Part shown: piece after piece, positions 25,713 to 35,220 of the stretch
How positions within the stretch are numbered: the first letter of the stretch is position 1
Layout of the letters: each line of letters opens with the position of its first letter
Assembly: GCF_900119315.1 (NCBI RefSeq)
Contig: NZ_LT827010.1
Span: 2,575,001-2,639,000 of the forward strand
Reading direction: 5' to 3'
DNA from: Actinoplanes sp. SE50/110
Lineage (GTDB): Bacteria; Actinomycetota; Actinomycetes; Mycobacteriales; Micromonosporaceae
DNA length: 64,000 bases
Program-made: the position numbers and the translations under genes
The notes under the pieces: model-generated
Told to the model about the DNA's origin: nothing
What the model saw: the letters and a program-made list of their open reading frames with translations, nothing else
The model's database searches: none

Positions 25713-26861
25713 GTGGACCTCACCCTCTCGGCGGAACAGCAACAGCTGCGCGACCTCGCCCGGGACTGGGTGGAGCGCGAGGTCGTGCCGCACGCCACCG
25801 AGTGGGATCGCGCCGAGCAGGTCGACCCGAAGATCGTCGGCAAGCTCGCCGAGCTGGGCTTTCTCGGCCTGGGAATCAGTGAGGCGCACGGCGGGTCGGG
25901 CGGTGACTTCCTCGACTACGCGATCGTGATGGAGGAGTTGGGCCGGGGTGACACCGCGGTGCGCGGCATCGTCTCGGTCACCCTCGGCCTGGTCGCCAAG
26001 ACCATTCAGGCGTACGGGACGGACGAGCAGCGGGCGCACTGGCTGCCCCGGTTCTGCTCCGGCGAGACGCTGGGCTGCTTCGCGCTGACCGAGCCGGGCA
26101 CCGGGTCCGACGCCGGCAACCTGGTCACCCGGGCGGTTCGCGACGGCGACGACTGGCTGATCAGCGGCGAGAAGATCTTCATCACCAACGGTACGTGGGC
26201 CGGGGTGGCCCTGGTCTTCGCCCGCACCGGCGGTCCCGGCCCGAAGGGCGTCTCGGCGTTCCTGGTGCCGACCGACCGCGCGGGCCTCACCCGCCGGGAG
26301 ATCAAGGGCAAGCTGGGGCTGCGCGGGCAGGCCACCGCCGAGCTCAGCTTCGAGCAGGTCCGGGTCGCCGACGCGGAGCGCCTCGGCGACCTCGGTGCGG
26401 GCTTCAAGATCGCGATGTCGGCGCTGGACAAGGGACGGATCGCGGTCGCCTCCGGCTGCGTCGGGCTGTCCCGGGCCTGTCTGGAGGCCGCGGTGGCCTA
26501 CGCCGGGGAGCGCACCCAGTTCGCCAAGCCGATCGCGTCGTACCAACTCGTCCAGGAGATGCTCGCGGACATCGCGGTGGAGACCGAGGCGGCCCGGCTG
26601 CTCGTCTGGCGCGCCGCCGACCTGGTCGACCGGCGCCAGCCGTTCGGCACCGCCGCGTCGATGGCCAAACTGTTCGCCAGCGAGGCCGCGGTCAAGGCCG
26701 CCAATCAGGCGATCCAGGTGTTCGGCGGATATGGATACATCGACGAGTTCCCGGTCGGCAAGTTCATGCGCGATGCCCGGGTGCAGACCCTCTACGAGGG
26801 CACCAGTCAGATCCAGAAGCTGCTCATCGGCCGGGCGCTGACCGGAATCAGCGCGTTCTAG
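25713..26861 (+). CDS. Acyl-CoA dehydrogenase
   Basis: A 382-residue FAD-dependent dehydrogenase that makes the first alpha,beta double bond in acyl-CoA catabolism. Signatures: CFALTEPGTGSDAGN, WLISGEKIFITNGTWA and QVFGGYGYIDEFPVGKFMRD. The C-terminal LYEGTSQIQKLLIGRAL contains the usual catalytic Glu. GTG start at 25713 after AGGAGCGGGCC. First gene of a three-gene operon with an SDR and a second dehydrogenase, divergent from TetR. Confidence 0.93.
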   Translation: MDLTLSAEQQQLRDLARDWVEREVVPHATEWDRAEQVDPKIVGKLAELGFLGLGISEAHGGSGGDFLDYAIVMEELGRGDTAVRGIVSVTLGLVAKTIQAYGTDEQRAHWLPRFCSGETLGCFALTEPGTGSDAGNLVTRAVRDGDDWLISGEKIFITNGTWAGVALVFARTGGPGPKGVSAFLVPTDRAGLTRREIKGKLGLRGQATAELSFEQVRVADAERLGDLGAGFKIAMSALDKGRIAVASGCVGLSRACLEAAVAYAGERTQFAKPIASYQLVQEMLADIAVETEAARLLVWRAADLVDRRQPFGTAASMAKLFASEAAVKAANQAIQVFGGYGYIDEFPVGKFMRDARVQTLYEGTSQIQKLLIGRALTGISAF

Positions 26862-26893
26862 GCAGTGCTTCCTCACCCCAAAGGAGTTTCTGA

Positions 26894-27643
26894 ATGAGCC
26901 GGGTAGCCATCGTCACCGGGGCCGCGCGCGGCATCGGCGCGGCCACCGCACTGCAATTCGCGACCGAGGGCGCGGCCGTCGCCGTGCTCGACCTCGACGA
27001 GGACGACTGCGCCGACGTCGTCGGCCGGATCAGAGCGGCGGGCGGCACCGCGGTCGCCCACGGCTGCGATGTGGCCGACGAGGCCCAGGTCGACGCCGTG
27101 ATCGACAAGGTCGCCGCCGAGCTCGGCGGGGTGCACGTGCTGGTCAACAACGCCGGCGTGACCCGGGACAACCTGCTGCACAAGATGCCCGCGTCCGACT
27201 GGGACATGGTGATGAACGTGCACCTGCGCGGCGCGTTCCTGTGCAGCCGGGCCGCCCAGCGGCACATGGTCCCGCAGCGCACCGGCAAGATCGTCAACAC
27301 GTCCAGCGTGTCCGCGCTGGGCAACCGGGGCCAGGCCAACTACGCCGCGGCCAAGGCCGGCATCCAGGGCTTCACCCGCACCCTGGCGATGGAGCTCGGC
27401 CCGTTCGGGATCAACGTCAACGCGGTCGCGCCCGGCTTCATCGTCACCGAGATGACGGACGCCACCGCCGCTCGGATCGGCGTCTCGGCTGCCGATATGC
27501 AAGCCAAGGCAGCCGAGATCACGCCGCTGCGCCGGGTCGGGCAGCCGGAGGACATCGCCCGGGTGGTCGCCTTCCTGGCCAGTGACGCCGCCTCCTTCGT
27601 CACCGGACAGACCATTTACGTCGACGGCGGACGCCGTCTCTAA
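26894..27643 (+). CDS. SDR-family oxidoreductase (FabG-like 3-oxoacyl reductase/hydroxyacyl dehydrogenase)
   Basis: A 249-residue classical short-chain dehydrogenase. Cofactor loop VTGAARGIGAATAL (TGxxxGxG), NNAGVTRDNLL, catalytic Ser in NTSSVSALGN, YAAAK for Tyr and Lys, and a C-terminal FVTGQTIYVDGGRRL. The close FabG resemblance and the position between two acyl-CoA dehydrogenases suggest oxidation of a 3-hydroxyacyl-CoA or related intermediate. ATG at 26894 with AAAGGAG upstream. Confidence 0.92.
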   Translation: MSRVAIVTGAARGIGAATALQFATEGAAVAVLDLDEDDCADVVGRIRAAGGTAVAHGCDVADEAQVDAVIDKVAAELGGVHVLVNNAGVTRDNLLHKMPASDWDMVMNVHLRGAFLCSRAAQRHMVPQRTGKIVNTSSVSALGNRGQANYAAAKAGIQGFTRTLAMELGPFGINVNAVAPGFIVTEMTDATAARIGVSAADMQAKAAEITPLRRVGQPEDIARVVAFLASDAASFVTGQTIYVDGGRRL

Positions 27644-27661
27644 ACACTGAGGGATTCTTCG

Positions 27662-28819
27662 ATGCGTCGCACGATTTTCAACGAGGACCACGAGGCCTTC
27701 CGGCAGACGCTGCGGGAATTCCTGCAGGCCGAGGTGGTGCCGAATTACGACGAGTGGCTGCACAACGGCGAGGTGCCCCGCGAGTTCTACAAGAAGCTCG
27801 CCGAACTCGGTCTGTTCGGCATCGAGGTGCCCGAGGAGTTCGGCGGCGCCGGCATCGACTCGTTCAAATTCGCCGCGGTGCAGTACGAGGAGACCGCCCG
27901 GGCCGGCGTCTCGTTCGGCGGCTCCGGCGTGCACGTCGCTCTCTGCCTGCCGTATCTGCTGAACCTGGCCACCCCCGAGCAGAAGCAGCGGTGGCTGCCG
28001 TCCTTCGTCAGCGGCGACATGATGTTCGCGATCGCGATGACCGAGCCCGGCACCGGCTCCGACCTGGCCGGCATGTCCACCACCGCGAAACTCACCGAGG
28101 ACGGCAGACACTACGTCCTGAACGGCGCGAAAACCTTCATCACCGGCGGTGTTCTCGCCGACCGCGTCATCGTCTGCGCCCGCACCTCCCCGCCGAAACC
28201 CGACGACCGCCGCTTCGGCATCTCGCTGCTCGTTGTCGACACGAAACTGCCCGGCTACTCGGTCGGCCGCAAACTCGACAAGCTGGGCCTGAAGACGTCC
28301 GACACCGCGGAATTGGCGTTCCAGGACGTCCTCGTGCCGGTCGAGGATCTGCTGGGCGAGGAGAACAAGGGCTTCTCGTACCTGGGGCAGAACCTGCCGC
28401 AGGAGCGGCTCGGCATCGCCTACGGCGCGTACGCGCAGGCGGCGGCCGCGGTCGAATTCGCCAAGAAGTACACGCAGGAACGCAAGGTGTTCGGCCAGAC
28501 GGTGTCGTCGTTCCAGAACACCAAGTTCGAACTGGCCGCCTGTCAGGCCGAGGTGGACGCGGCTCAGGCCGTGGCCGATCGGGCGCTGGAGGCCCTCGAC
28601 GCCGGGGAACTGACGGCGGCCGAAGCGGCCTCGGCGAAACTGTTCTGCACCGAGGTGGCGCATCGGGTGATCGACCGGTGCCTGCAGTTGCACGGCGGAT
28701 ACGGGTTCATCAACGAGTATCCGATCGCGCGGCTCTATGCCGACAACCGGGTGAACCGGATCTACGGCGGCACCTCCGAGGTGATGAAGATGATCATCGC
28801 GAAGGACATGGGTCTGTAG
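27662..28819 (+). CDS. Acyl-CoA dehydrogenase, second copy
   Basis: A 385-residue acyl-CoA dehydrogenase only distantly similar to the first. Signatures: FAIAMTEPGTGSDLAGM, YVLNGAKTFITGGVLADRVI and LHGGYGFINEYPIARLYADN. The C-terminal RIYGGTSEVMKMIIAKDMGL has Gly where the first enzyme has the catalytic Glu, as in long-chain and isovaleryl-type members whose base lies elsewhere. ATG at 27662 after GAGGGATTCTTCG. It closes the operon and is followed by a strong hairpin. Confidence 0.93.
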   Translation: MRRTIFNEDHEAFRQTLREFLQAEVVPNYDEWLHNGEVPREFYKKLAELGLFGIEVPEEFGGAGIDSFKFAAVQYEETARAGVSFGGSGVHVALCLPYLLNLATPEQKQRWLPSFVSGDMMFAIAMTEPGTGSDLAGMSTTAKLTEDGRHYVLNGAKTFITGGVLADRVIVCARTSPPKPDDRRFGISLLVVDTKLPGYSVGRKLDKLGLKTSDTAELAFQDVLVPVEDLLGEENKGFSYLGQNLPQERLGIAYGAYAQAAAAVEFAKKYTQERKVFGQTVSSFQNTKFELAACQAEVDAAQAVADRALEALDAGELTAAEAASAKLFCTEVAHRVIDRCLQLHGGYGFINEYPIARLYADNRVNRIYGGTSEVMKMIIAKDMGL

Positions 28820-28842
28820 GTCGCCGTCCGCGAACGCCGAGG

Positions 28843-28870
28843 AAGGGGCTCCTGAAGAGGGGCCCCTTTT
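28843..28870 (+). terminator. Terminator of the acyl-CoA dehydrogenase operon
   Basis: AAGGGGCTCCT pairs with AGGGGCCCCTT (one G-T wobble) around a GAAG loop, followed by TTCC. It lies 24 nt past the operon's last stop codon. Confidence 0.85.
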
Positions 28871-28981
28871 CCGGAGAACCGCCGGCGGCGGAAGGCGACC
28901 TTGCTGACCTGCGGTTCAGCCTGACCGGTACGCCCCGGGTCGATCACTGTCCCGGCTGACCACGGCGCGGCCGGCAGCCGC

Positions 28982-30793
28982 CTACGACATGTCGTGCAGT
29001 TTGTCGCCCCCGGTGCCGATGACCTGACCGTTTCGGTCGTAGGCCAGCAGGACCGCGTCAGTGGGGTCGTTCGTGCGCACCCCGAAGCGGTGCGTCGTCA
29101 TGCTGCGCTCGTCCACGACCGGAAGCAGCTTGGGTGGGTCGTCCGAGTCCGGCGCGGTCTTGGGGGCGGGCAGTTCCGGCCACAGCGGCACGTCGACCGG
29201 CTTGGCGCCCTGTACCGGGACATACACCAAACGGACCACGTCCGGGCCCGCCTGTCCCTCGATCCCGATGTGGCCGGCACCGTCGTCACCAGCCGCGAAG
29301 TTCAGCTGCTCACCGGCCATCGCCGGCCCGGTCAGGTCCGAGCAGACGTATCTGCCGTCCCGCAGTCCCATGCCTCCGCACGGGCCGCTGCTGAACACCT
29401 GTGACCAGACCGGATCCTGCGCGTTCGCCGCCGCGTACACCTGCGCGGTGACCGCTCGATCATGCGTGACCGCCAAGACTCCGGCGATTCCCGCGGCGGC
29501 CGCCGTGCAGTACAGCAACGCCGTGCGCGGTCGGCCTACCACCGCGAGACCCGGCAGCAGCCGTACCCGCCCGGCCGCCGCCGGCCACAGGCTGACCGCC
29601 CCGCCGCAGCACACCGCCACCGCGCACCACGCCCGCGCGTTGTCGTGCAGGAACCCGCCGACCGGCAGCACCGCCCCGACCTGCACGGACATCGTGACCA
29701 ACACGACCACGCCGGCCGCGATCCGGCCACGGTGCGGCCCGGCGATCAGCAGGATCCCGGCCAGCACGGTCCAGATCTGGTGGTGAGTCCACGACACCGG
29801 CGACACCGCCACCGTCGCGCACCCGATCACCACTGCGGCCAGGGCTACCTGTCCCCGCCGGTGGTACTCCCGAGCGCACAGGAACGCGACCAGACACACC
29901 AGTCCGGCCAACGCCGTCCAGGCGACCATGCGCTCGCTGGTGGGAATCGCGTAGCGCAGCAGCGTCCCGTTCAGCGACTGGTTCCCGGTCGACGACAGGT
30001 CGCCGATCCGCGACGTGGTGAACACCGCCTGGGTCCAGAACGTCCCCGAGACGGCCGGCCACACCGCGAAGGCCGCCGCCGCGCACGCCGCGAAGGCCAC
30101 CCCGGATCGGATCGCGTCCCGGCGCCGGCCGACCACCCACAGATACGGCACGAACAGCAGGGGGGTCAGCTTGATCGCCGCCGCCACGCCGATGAGCACG
30201 CCACCTGCCCGGCGGGGCAGCAATCCGAGTGCATCCACCAGGGCCAGCAGCACCACGAAGATGCTCACCTGCCCGAACCGCAGATTGCTCTGCACCGGCG
30301 CCGACGCCAGCAGCATCGTGGCCGCCGCGAGCATCACCACCAGGAATCTCTGCCGGCCGGCGATGCCGTTGCGGACCGTCAGGGCCGCCGCCAGGGCCAT
30401 CACCCCGGCCACCGTCACCAGCGTCCAGGCGACCTGCACCATCGGTTCCGGCACCGCGCCCAGCGGCCAGAACACCAGCGCCGCAAACGGTGGATACGTG
30501 AACGGGTCGCCGTTCTCCGCCGCATACGAATACAGCGGGATCCCGTCCCGCATCGCGCGCACCGCGCCCAGATAGACGTGCAGATCGGCAAGCCGGTCAT
30601 ACGCCGGCCGTGTCAACGCCGCAATCACCGACCACCCGGCGAGCGCGACGAACACACCGACGGACACGAACAGGGCGACTGTCCGCATGCGGGGCGACAT
30701 CCGCGACCACCACCGGGCCCAGGGGGACACCGGACCTTGCGCGCTGAGCCGTTCCTCTGCGACTGTCACCGCGCCGCCCGCCGAGACGCACAT
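28982..30793 (-). CDS. GT87-family polyprenol-phosphate mannosyltransferase-like membrane protein
   Basis: A 603-residue protein with about a dozen transmembrane helices over residues 35-455 and a soluble C-terminal domain of about 140 residues. Early motifs ADLHVYLGAVRAMRDGIPLY, then FTYPPFAALVFWPLG, and the later IKLTPLLFVPYLWVVGRRR and SPVSWTHHQIW, are typical of glycosyltransferase family 87 (DUF2029). These enzymes add sugars to cell-envelope glycolipids from lipid-linked donors. The soluble tail is longer than usual. Start at 30793; a GTG eight codons later is possible. Monocistronic. Confidence 0.85.
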   Translation of the reverse strand: MCVSAGGAVTVAEERLSAQGPVSPWARWWSRMSPRMRTVALFVSVGVFVALAGWSVIAALTRPAYDRLADLHVYLGAVRAMRDGIPLYSYAAENGDPFTYPPFAALVFWPLGAVPEPMVQVAWTLVTVAGVMALAAALTVRNGIAGRQRFLVVMLAAATMLLASAPVQSNLRFGQVSIFVVLLALVDALGLLPRRAGGVLIGVAAAIKLTPLLFVPYLWVVGRRRDAIRSGVAFAACAAAAFAVWPAVSGTFWTQAVFTTSRIGDLSSTGNQSLNGTLLRYAIPTSERMVAWTALAGLVCLVAFLCAREYHRRGQVALAAVVIGCATVAVSPVSWTHHQIWTVLAGILLIAGPHRGRIAAGVVVLVTMSVQVGAVLPVGGFLHDNARAWCAVAVCCGGAVSLWPAAAGRVRLLPGLAVVGRPRTALLYCTAAAAGIAGVLAVTHDRAVTAQVYAAANAQDPVWSQVFSSGPCGGMGLRDGRYVCSDLTGPAMAGEQLNFAAGDDGAGHIGIEGQAGPDVVRLVYVPVQGAKPVDVPLWPELPAPKTAPDSDDPPKLLPVVDERSMTTHRFGVRTNDPTDAVLLAYDRNGQVIGTGGDKLHDMS

Positions 30794-31164
30794 ACACCGA
30801 ACACGGACGCACTCCCCGGATCCAGACCCAGATGATCGTCCAGGACGGTACCAAGGCGCGCCCGCAGCACCTTCCCCTTCTTCGCTTCGGCCACTTCTAA
30901 TGGGGAACTGGCGATGCCAAGTCGCCGGCGTAGGTCATTTGCGAAGGGCCGGCGAGACGCGGCTGAGTATGCGCGGCTATGACCAGCCACGTCCAGCGGT
31001 CCTCGGCGGCGGGCCGCTGCCGGCGCACTGATCTGCAGAGGACCCGCGCTGGGTGTCGTGCCGGCTGCCCAGCGCGATGGTCGGCACGCACCGTAGTCAC
31101 CCTTGATGACGTAGCAAACCCTCTGCAGCGACGGTGGGGTGGAGCGGAAGGCTGAACGGCGCGC
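30794..31164. other. Intergenic region without a confident gene
   Basis: A 371-bp stretch upstream of the GT87 gene and downstream of the MFS gene. A minus-strand frame (30766-30990, 74 codons) overlaps the GT87 start and has no recognisable motif or ribosome site. No RNA gene or strong hairpin was seen. Confidence 0.45.
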
Positions 31165-32490
31165 TCAGTGGGGAGTCGGCGCTCCTTCGGGGGTGTTGCG
31201 GCTGATCGCGGTGGCGGCGAGCAGGACGACCGGTATGAGGGCCAGCGCCGTGCGGCTTCCCGCTGAGCCGGCGATGTGGGCGAAGACGGCGGCGCCGGCC
31301 GCGGCGCCGGTCAGGTCCATGGTGCTGAGCCAGGACATCGTTTCGGTGACACGGTCGGGTGGGGCCAGGTCGCCGCCGGTGGTGCGCAGGGTGGCGAAGA
31401 GGGTGCCGATCATCAGGCCGGTGAGTGGGCAGAACAGGAGGACCGCCGCGGGGGACAGCCACGAGCCGAGCGCCAGAGCGGCGGATCCGGCGGTGAACAG
31501 GCCGAGCCGTTGGCGCAGCCCGCTGCCGCGGCGCAGCAGGGCCGGTGCGGCGCCCACGGCGAAGCTGCCCAGCACGCTGCCGACGGAGAGCACGCCCAGG
31601 TACACCCCGGCCAGTCCGGCGGCGTGAAATTCCCGTGCGTAGCCGGGCAGCACCACGTCGGTGGCGGTCACCGCGCTGACGAAGAGTCCGTTCGCGACCA
31701 GCAGCCGGCGCAGCGACGGCGTGGCGAGCAGACCCGGCCGGCGCGGGAGCGCGGCAGCGAGCAGACCTGGTCGGCGCGGGAGCGCCGCAGCGACCGGACC
31801 CGGTCGGCTCGGGAGCGTCGTGCCGAGCCGATCCGGCTGGCGCGAGGGCGGCGCAGCGACCCGTCCCGGCCGGTGCCGGGGCGACCCGGTTCGCGACGGT
31901 GTCGCGGTGACGCCGATCAACAGGACGACCGTCCCGGCGGTCAGCGCCGTGATCACCACGAACGGGGCGACGGGGGACACGGCGACGCTGAGCCAGCCGG
32001 CGACCGCCGGTCCGACGATCAGGGCGGCGCCCGCCATCGACGAGTCCAGCGCCATCGCGGTGGACAACGTCCCGGCGTCGGTCACCCGACGCCAGAGTGT
32101 GCGCATCATGACCGCCACCGGCGGACCGGTCGCTCCCATGATCGCGGCACAGGTCAGCATCACCACGGCGGGCCCGGTCCGGCCGGCCGTGGCGACCAGC
32201 GCGACGGTGGCCGCCACCTGTGCGGCGAGGCAACCGATCAGGACCGGACCGGCGGCGAACCGGTCGATGAGCCGGCCGCGCACCGGCGCGCTGACCCCCT
32301 GCCCGACGGCCGAGGCACTGACCGCCAGTCCGGCGGTCGCCAACGAATAGTGGTCGCCGATCAGGAGCAGCAGACTCAGACCGGCCATGCCGGGTGCCAG
32401 TTTCGACGCCAGGCCGATGATCGCGTACCGCCGGAAGCCGGGTCGGTCCAGCAGCGCCCGGTAGGCGGCGGGGGCCGCGTCCGCGCCCAC
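31165..32490 (-). CDS. MFS transporter with an internal 11-residue repeat insertion
   Basis: A 441-residue major facilitator. About twelve hydrophobic helices are visible, with no substrate signature. The central loop between helices 6 and 7 (residues about 190-255) carries five 11-residue repeats of RRPGLLAAALP type, rich in Pro and Arg and encoded by 33-bp DNA repeats. The GTG at 32490 overlaps the MerR stop as TAGTG, so it is coupled to a MerR regulator and is probably a drug exporter induced through it. Confidence 0.87.
   Translation of the reverse strand: MGADAAPAAYRALLDRPGFRRYAIIGLASKLAPGMAGLSLLLLIGDHYSLATAGLAVSASAVGQGVSAPVRGRLIDRFAAGPVLIGCLAAQVAATVALVATAGRTGPAVVMLTCAAIMGATGPPVAVMMRTLWRRVTDAGTLSTAMALDSSMAGAALIVGPAVAGWLSVAVSPVAPFVVITALTAGTVVLLIGVTATPSRTGSPRHRPGRVAAPPSRQPDRLGTTLPSRPGPVAAALPRRPGLLAAALPRRPGLLATPSLRRLLVANGLFVSAVTATDVVLPGYAREFHAAGLAGVYLGVLSVGSVLGSFAVGAAPALLRRGSGLRQRLGLFTAGSAALALGSWLSPAAVLLFCPLTGLMIGTLFATLRTTGGDLAPPDRVTETMSWLSTMDLTGAAAGAAVFAHIAGSAGSRTALALIPVVLLAATAISRNTPEGAPTPH
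31726..31890. repeat. In-frame 33-bp tandem repeat in the MFS gene
   Basis: Five units start at 31726, 31759, 31792, 31825 and 31858. The first two are close copies of GAGCAGACCCGGCCGGCGCG plus 13 bases; the others are diverged. The frame is kept, which gives 11-residue protein repeats in the central loop of the transporter. Confidence 0.88.
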
Positions 32491-33428
32491 TACCGCGCGG
32501 TCCTTGCACGCAGGGCCGCGACCGCCCAGTCGAGCATCGGCGCCAGGCTGTCCGGCACGGGCCGGCCGTTGACCACGGCGAGCAGCGACAGATACCGGTC
32601 TCGGCGCGGGTCGTTCATGCCCCTCAGCAGCGTCTCGAACCGCCGGCGCAGCGCGGCGTCGTCGGGGTGCCCGGTGATGTGCGCGTAGTGCCCGACGAGC
32701 GCCGCGATGGTCGGCTCGGCGGTGGGGGAGCCGGGGTCGATGCCGGCCCGCAGCGCCGGGGCGACCTGGGCCCGGATCGCGTCGGCGAGGACCCGGGGCA
32801 GGCCGGTGCGGTCGTCCGCGGCCCGGTCGCCGGCCATCTCGCGGGCCATGCCGTGCAGGGTGGCCCGGAAGTCGTCGTCCTGGAACAGGCCGGCCAGTTC
32901 CACCCACGCCTCGATCTGTTCCGGCTCCGGGTCGGCCGGCAGGTCGGGCGTCATCGAGCGGGCGACCGCGGGAAGGGCGGGGTGCTCGTGCAGCCCGGCG
33001 AAGACGGCGCCGAGGAAGTCGTCGATCAGTTCCCGGCGTTCGCCGGCGGACAGCCTGGCCAGCTGGTGGATCACCTCGAGCTGGGCGGGGCCGGCGCCGC
33101 GCCGGGCCGCCACCGTCAGCACCGCGCGGCGGATCCGCAGCACCCGGATCTGCGCCTGCAGCGCGTCGGCGTGCGCCGCGGCCACCTCGGGGAGGGTGCT
33201 CTGCCGGTCCACCACCGTCCGGATGGTGGCCAGGTCGATGCCGAGCTCGCGCAGGGTGCGCACCAGGTCGAGACGGGCGACGGCGTCCGCCGCGTATCGC
33301 CGGTAGCCGGCCGGGCTGCGGGTGGCCGGAGCGACGACGCCGAGATCGGAGTAGAACCTGACGGTCTTGACGGTGAGCCCGGTCCGGCGCGCCAGGTCGC
33401 CGATCGAGAGGAGCATGTCGCCGTTCAT
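32490..33428 (-). CDS. MerR-family transcriptional regulator
   Basis: A 312-residue regulator. The N-terminal winged helix (residues 5-75) reads LSIGDLARRTGLTVKTVRFY, then SDLGVVAPATRSPAGYRRYA, followed by a dimerisation helix to about residue 125. The long C-terminal domain (about 190 residues, helical) is a probable ligand-binding region of the drug-sensing type. It overlaps the MFS gene by 1 nt (TAGTG), indicating an efflux pair. The ATG at 33428 or an ATG four codons later could start it. Confidence 0.9.
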   Translation of the reverse strand: MNGDMLLSIGDLARRTGLTVKTVRFYSDLGVVAPATRSPAGYRRYAADAVARLDLVRTLRELGIDLATIRTVVDRQSTLPEVAAAHADALQAQIRVLRIRRAVLTVAARRGAGPAQLEVIHQLARLSAGERRELIDDFLGAVFAGLHEHPALPAVARSMTPDLPADPEPEQIEAWVELAGLFQDDDFRATLHGMAREMAGDRAADDRTGLPRVLADAIRAQVAPALRAGIDPGSPTAEPTIAALVGHYAHITGHPDDAALRRRFETLLRGMNDPRRDRYLSLLAVVNGRPVPDSLAPMLDWAVAALRARTAR

Positions 33429-33472
33429 GCCGATATCCTCACGTCTCCCCCCGCTGGAGACTCAAGCGGCGA

Positions 33473-34306
33473 TCAGGGGATGTAGTCCTCCAGCCGGGCC
33501 GGGGTGAGTCCGGACTTGTGGATGATGTTGAGGACGGCGAGGAAGTCGTCGATGAAGGCCGGCCGGAAGTGCATCAGGATGATGTCGCCCGGGGCGATCA
33601 GGTGCGTCGGGCGCTGGAACCGGATGATGCCCTTGTCGGTGGTCTCCATCCAGGTGAACGACGCTTTCAGGCCGCAGTCGTGGACGGCGCGCAGCGTGTT
33701 GTCGTTGTAGGAGCCGAACGGCGGGCGGAACAGCGTGGGGCGTTTGCCGTACTGCTTCTTCAGCTCGTCGGCGCCGGCGCAGATCTCGTGTTTCTGCGCG
33801 TCGTACGACAGGTGCGTCATGTTCGGGTGGGTGATCGTGTGGTCTTGGATCGTGGCGCCGGCGCCCTGCAGCGGGGTGAAGAACGTCGGGTTGTCCTTGA
33901 TCGCGTTGACCTCGAGGAACAGGGTGACCGGCACGTTCGCGGCCTGGAACAGCTTGAGTGCTTCCGGATTCTTCTCCCAGCCGTCGTCGATCGTGATGAA
34001 CGCGATCTTCTCGGTGGTGGGGATCCGGGCGAAGTTCGGCGCCTTCGGGCCGGGCGGCAGGGTGACCTTGGTGGGGGCCGGTGCCTGCTCGGTGAAGGTC
34101 GGGACGCGGTGCCGCAGCGCGGCCGGCAACGCCTGGCGCGCCGCCGACTCCTGGGTCGTCGACTCGGTCGCCGGTGACGTGCCGCCGGCCGCGGAGGGGC
34201 TGACGAAGGTGGGGGTGGCGCTCTTGTCACCGGAGCCGCTGCACCCGGCGAGGATCGTCAGCAGCGCCCCCGCGGCTGCCACGCGTGCCACCATGCTCAT
34301 TCTCAT
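33473..34306 (-). CDS. Polysaccharide deacetylase family lipoprotein
   Basis: A 277-residue lipoprotein. The signal peptide ends with the lipobox LLTILAGC (Cys22). A Ser/Thr-rich linker follows, then a NodB-type deacetylase domain (about 80-277). Motifs: IAFITIDDGWEKN with the catalytic and metal-binding Asp pair, DHTITHPNMTHL with two metal His residues, and LFRPPFGSYN. It probably removes N-acetyl groups from cell-wall or capsular sugars outside the membrane. ATG at 34306 with GGGGCAGGC upstream. Divergent from the next gene. Confidence 0.9.
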   Translation of the reverse strand: MRMSMVARVAAAGALLTILAGCSGSGDKSATPTFVSPSAAGGTSPATESTTQESAARQALPAALRHRVPTFTEQAPAPTKVTLPPGPKAPNFARIPTTEKIAFITIDDGWEKNPEALKLFQAANVPVTLFLEVNAIKDNPTFFTPLQGAGATIQDHTITHPNMTHLSYDAQKHEICAGADELKKQYGKRPTLFRPPFGSYNDNTLRAVHDCGLKASFTWMETTDKGIIRFQRPTHLIAPGDIILMHFRPAFIDDFLAVLNIIHKSGLTPARLEDYIP

Positions 34307-34408
34307 GCCTGCCCCCGGGTCTGTGCGTCGTCTGAGTTAAGACGCAGCCGGCCGGACGGTTGTTTACCGGGGCGGTTCACTGTGCGGTTCGTCATTAGGG
34401 TGACCAGT

Positions 34409-35029
34409 ATGGCGTTGCTGCACAAGGCGGAGATCCGCCCGACGAAACTCGAACTGCTCAGCGGCTGGCTGCCGACCCGGCCGTGGTTTTCCGGTCCGGC
34501 GAATCCCGAGGTCACCCGGGTGGCCGCGGCCCGGTTCGACGATCCGGCCGGCGAGGTGGGGCTGGAGGTGATGCTCGTCCGGGTGGGTGACGGGCCGGTG
34601 CTGCACGTGCCGCTGACCTACCGGGGTGCGCCGCTGGCCGGGGCCGAGGCGATCGGCACGACCGAGCACAGCGTGCTCGGGACCCGCTGGGTGTACGACG
34701 CCTGTCACGATCCGGTCTTCGTCAGCGTGCTGGGCGAGGTGATCCGCTCGGGTGGCACGCAGGCGGCCGAGGAGGTGCACGACGGCGAGCGGGTCGTGGT
34801 GCGGGAGCCGGGCCTGCTGCTGCGCGGCGCCGGCTCCGCCGCGCCGGCGCCCGGCGATCCGGTGAAGGTCGCCGAGGGGGAGGTGGTCCGGATCGAGACG
34901 ACCGGGGGCGGCATCGAACTGTTCCGTACGCCGTGGGCCGCCCCGTTGCCGGGCGACGCGGTCCTGACCGGCATGTGGGCGGGCCGCCCCGAGCCGGTGG
35001 TGCTGGCCCGCCTCACCGAGGGGGACTGA
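34409..35029 (+). CDS. Maltokinase N-terminal cap-like protein
   Basis: A 206-residue protein. Its start (MALLHKAEIRPTKLELLSGW, then LPTRPWF) and the FDDPAGEVGLEVMLVRVGDG segment match the stand-alone version of the maltokinase N-terminal cap domain (CG0192-like). The kinase domain itself is absent. Such short proteins occur widely in actinobacteria and their role is unknown. ATG at 34409 with AGGGTGA 5 nt upstream is preferred over a GTG nine codons earlier. Confidence 0.72.
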   Translation: MALLHKAEIRPTKLELLSGWLPTRPWFSGPANPEVTRVAAARFDDPAGEVGLEVMLVRVGDGPVLHVPLTYRGAPLAGAEAIGTTEHSVLGTRWVYDACHDPVFVSVLGEVIRSGGTQAAEEVHDGERVVVREPGLLLRGAGSAAPAPGDPVKVAEGEVVRIETTGGGIELFRTPWAAPLPGDAVLTGMWAGRPEPVVLARLTEGD

Positions 35030-35220
35030 CCGTCCGCGTGTGGACGGGGCCGGACCCGGTGGAGCGGAAACCGATCTCCGCGGGCGTGTCCGGTCCACAA
35101 TGGTCACGGGAAGATTACGAAGCGTATTGAGCCTAGTGACTTCCATGCGGATCGATCGGAGGATCCCGGGAGAAGCGCCCTGTCACCCCTTCGGGCGCCA
35201 ATCCTCCGGAGGACCCGCAC

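Noticed and set aside
30766..30990. Small 74-codon minus-strand gene before the GT87 gene
   Set aside because: It overlaps the GT87 start, lacks a ribosome site and matches no motif that I recognise.
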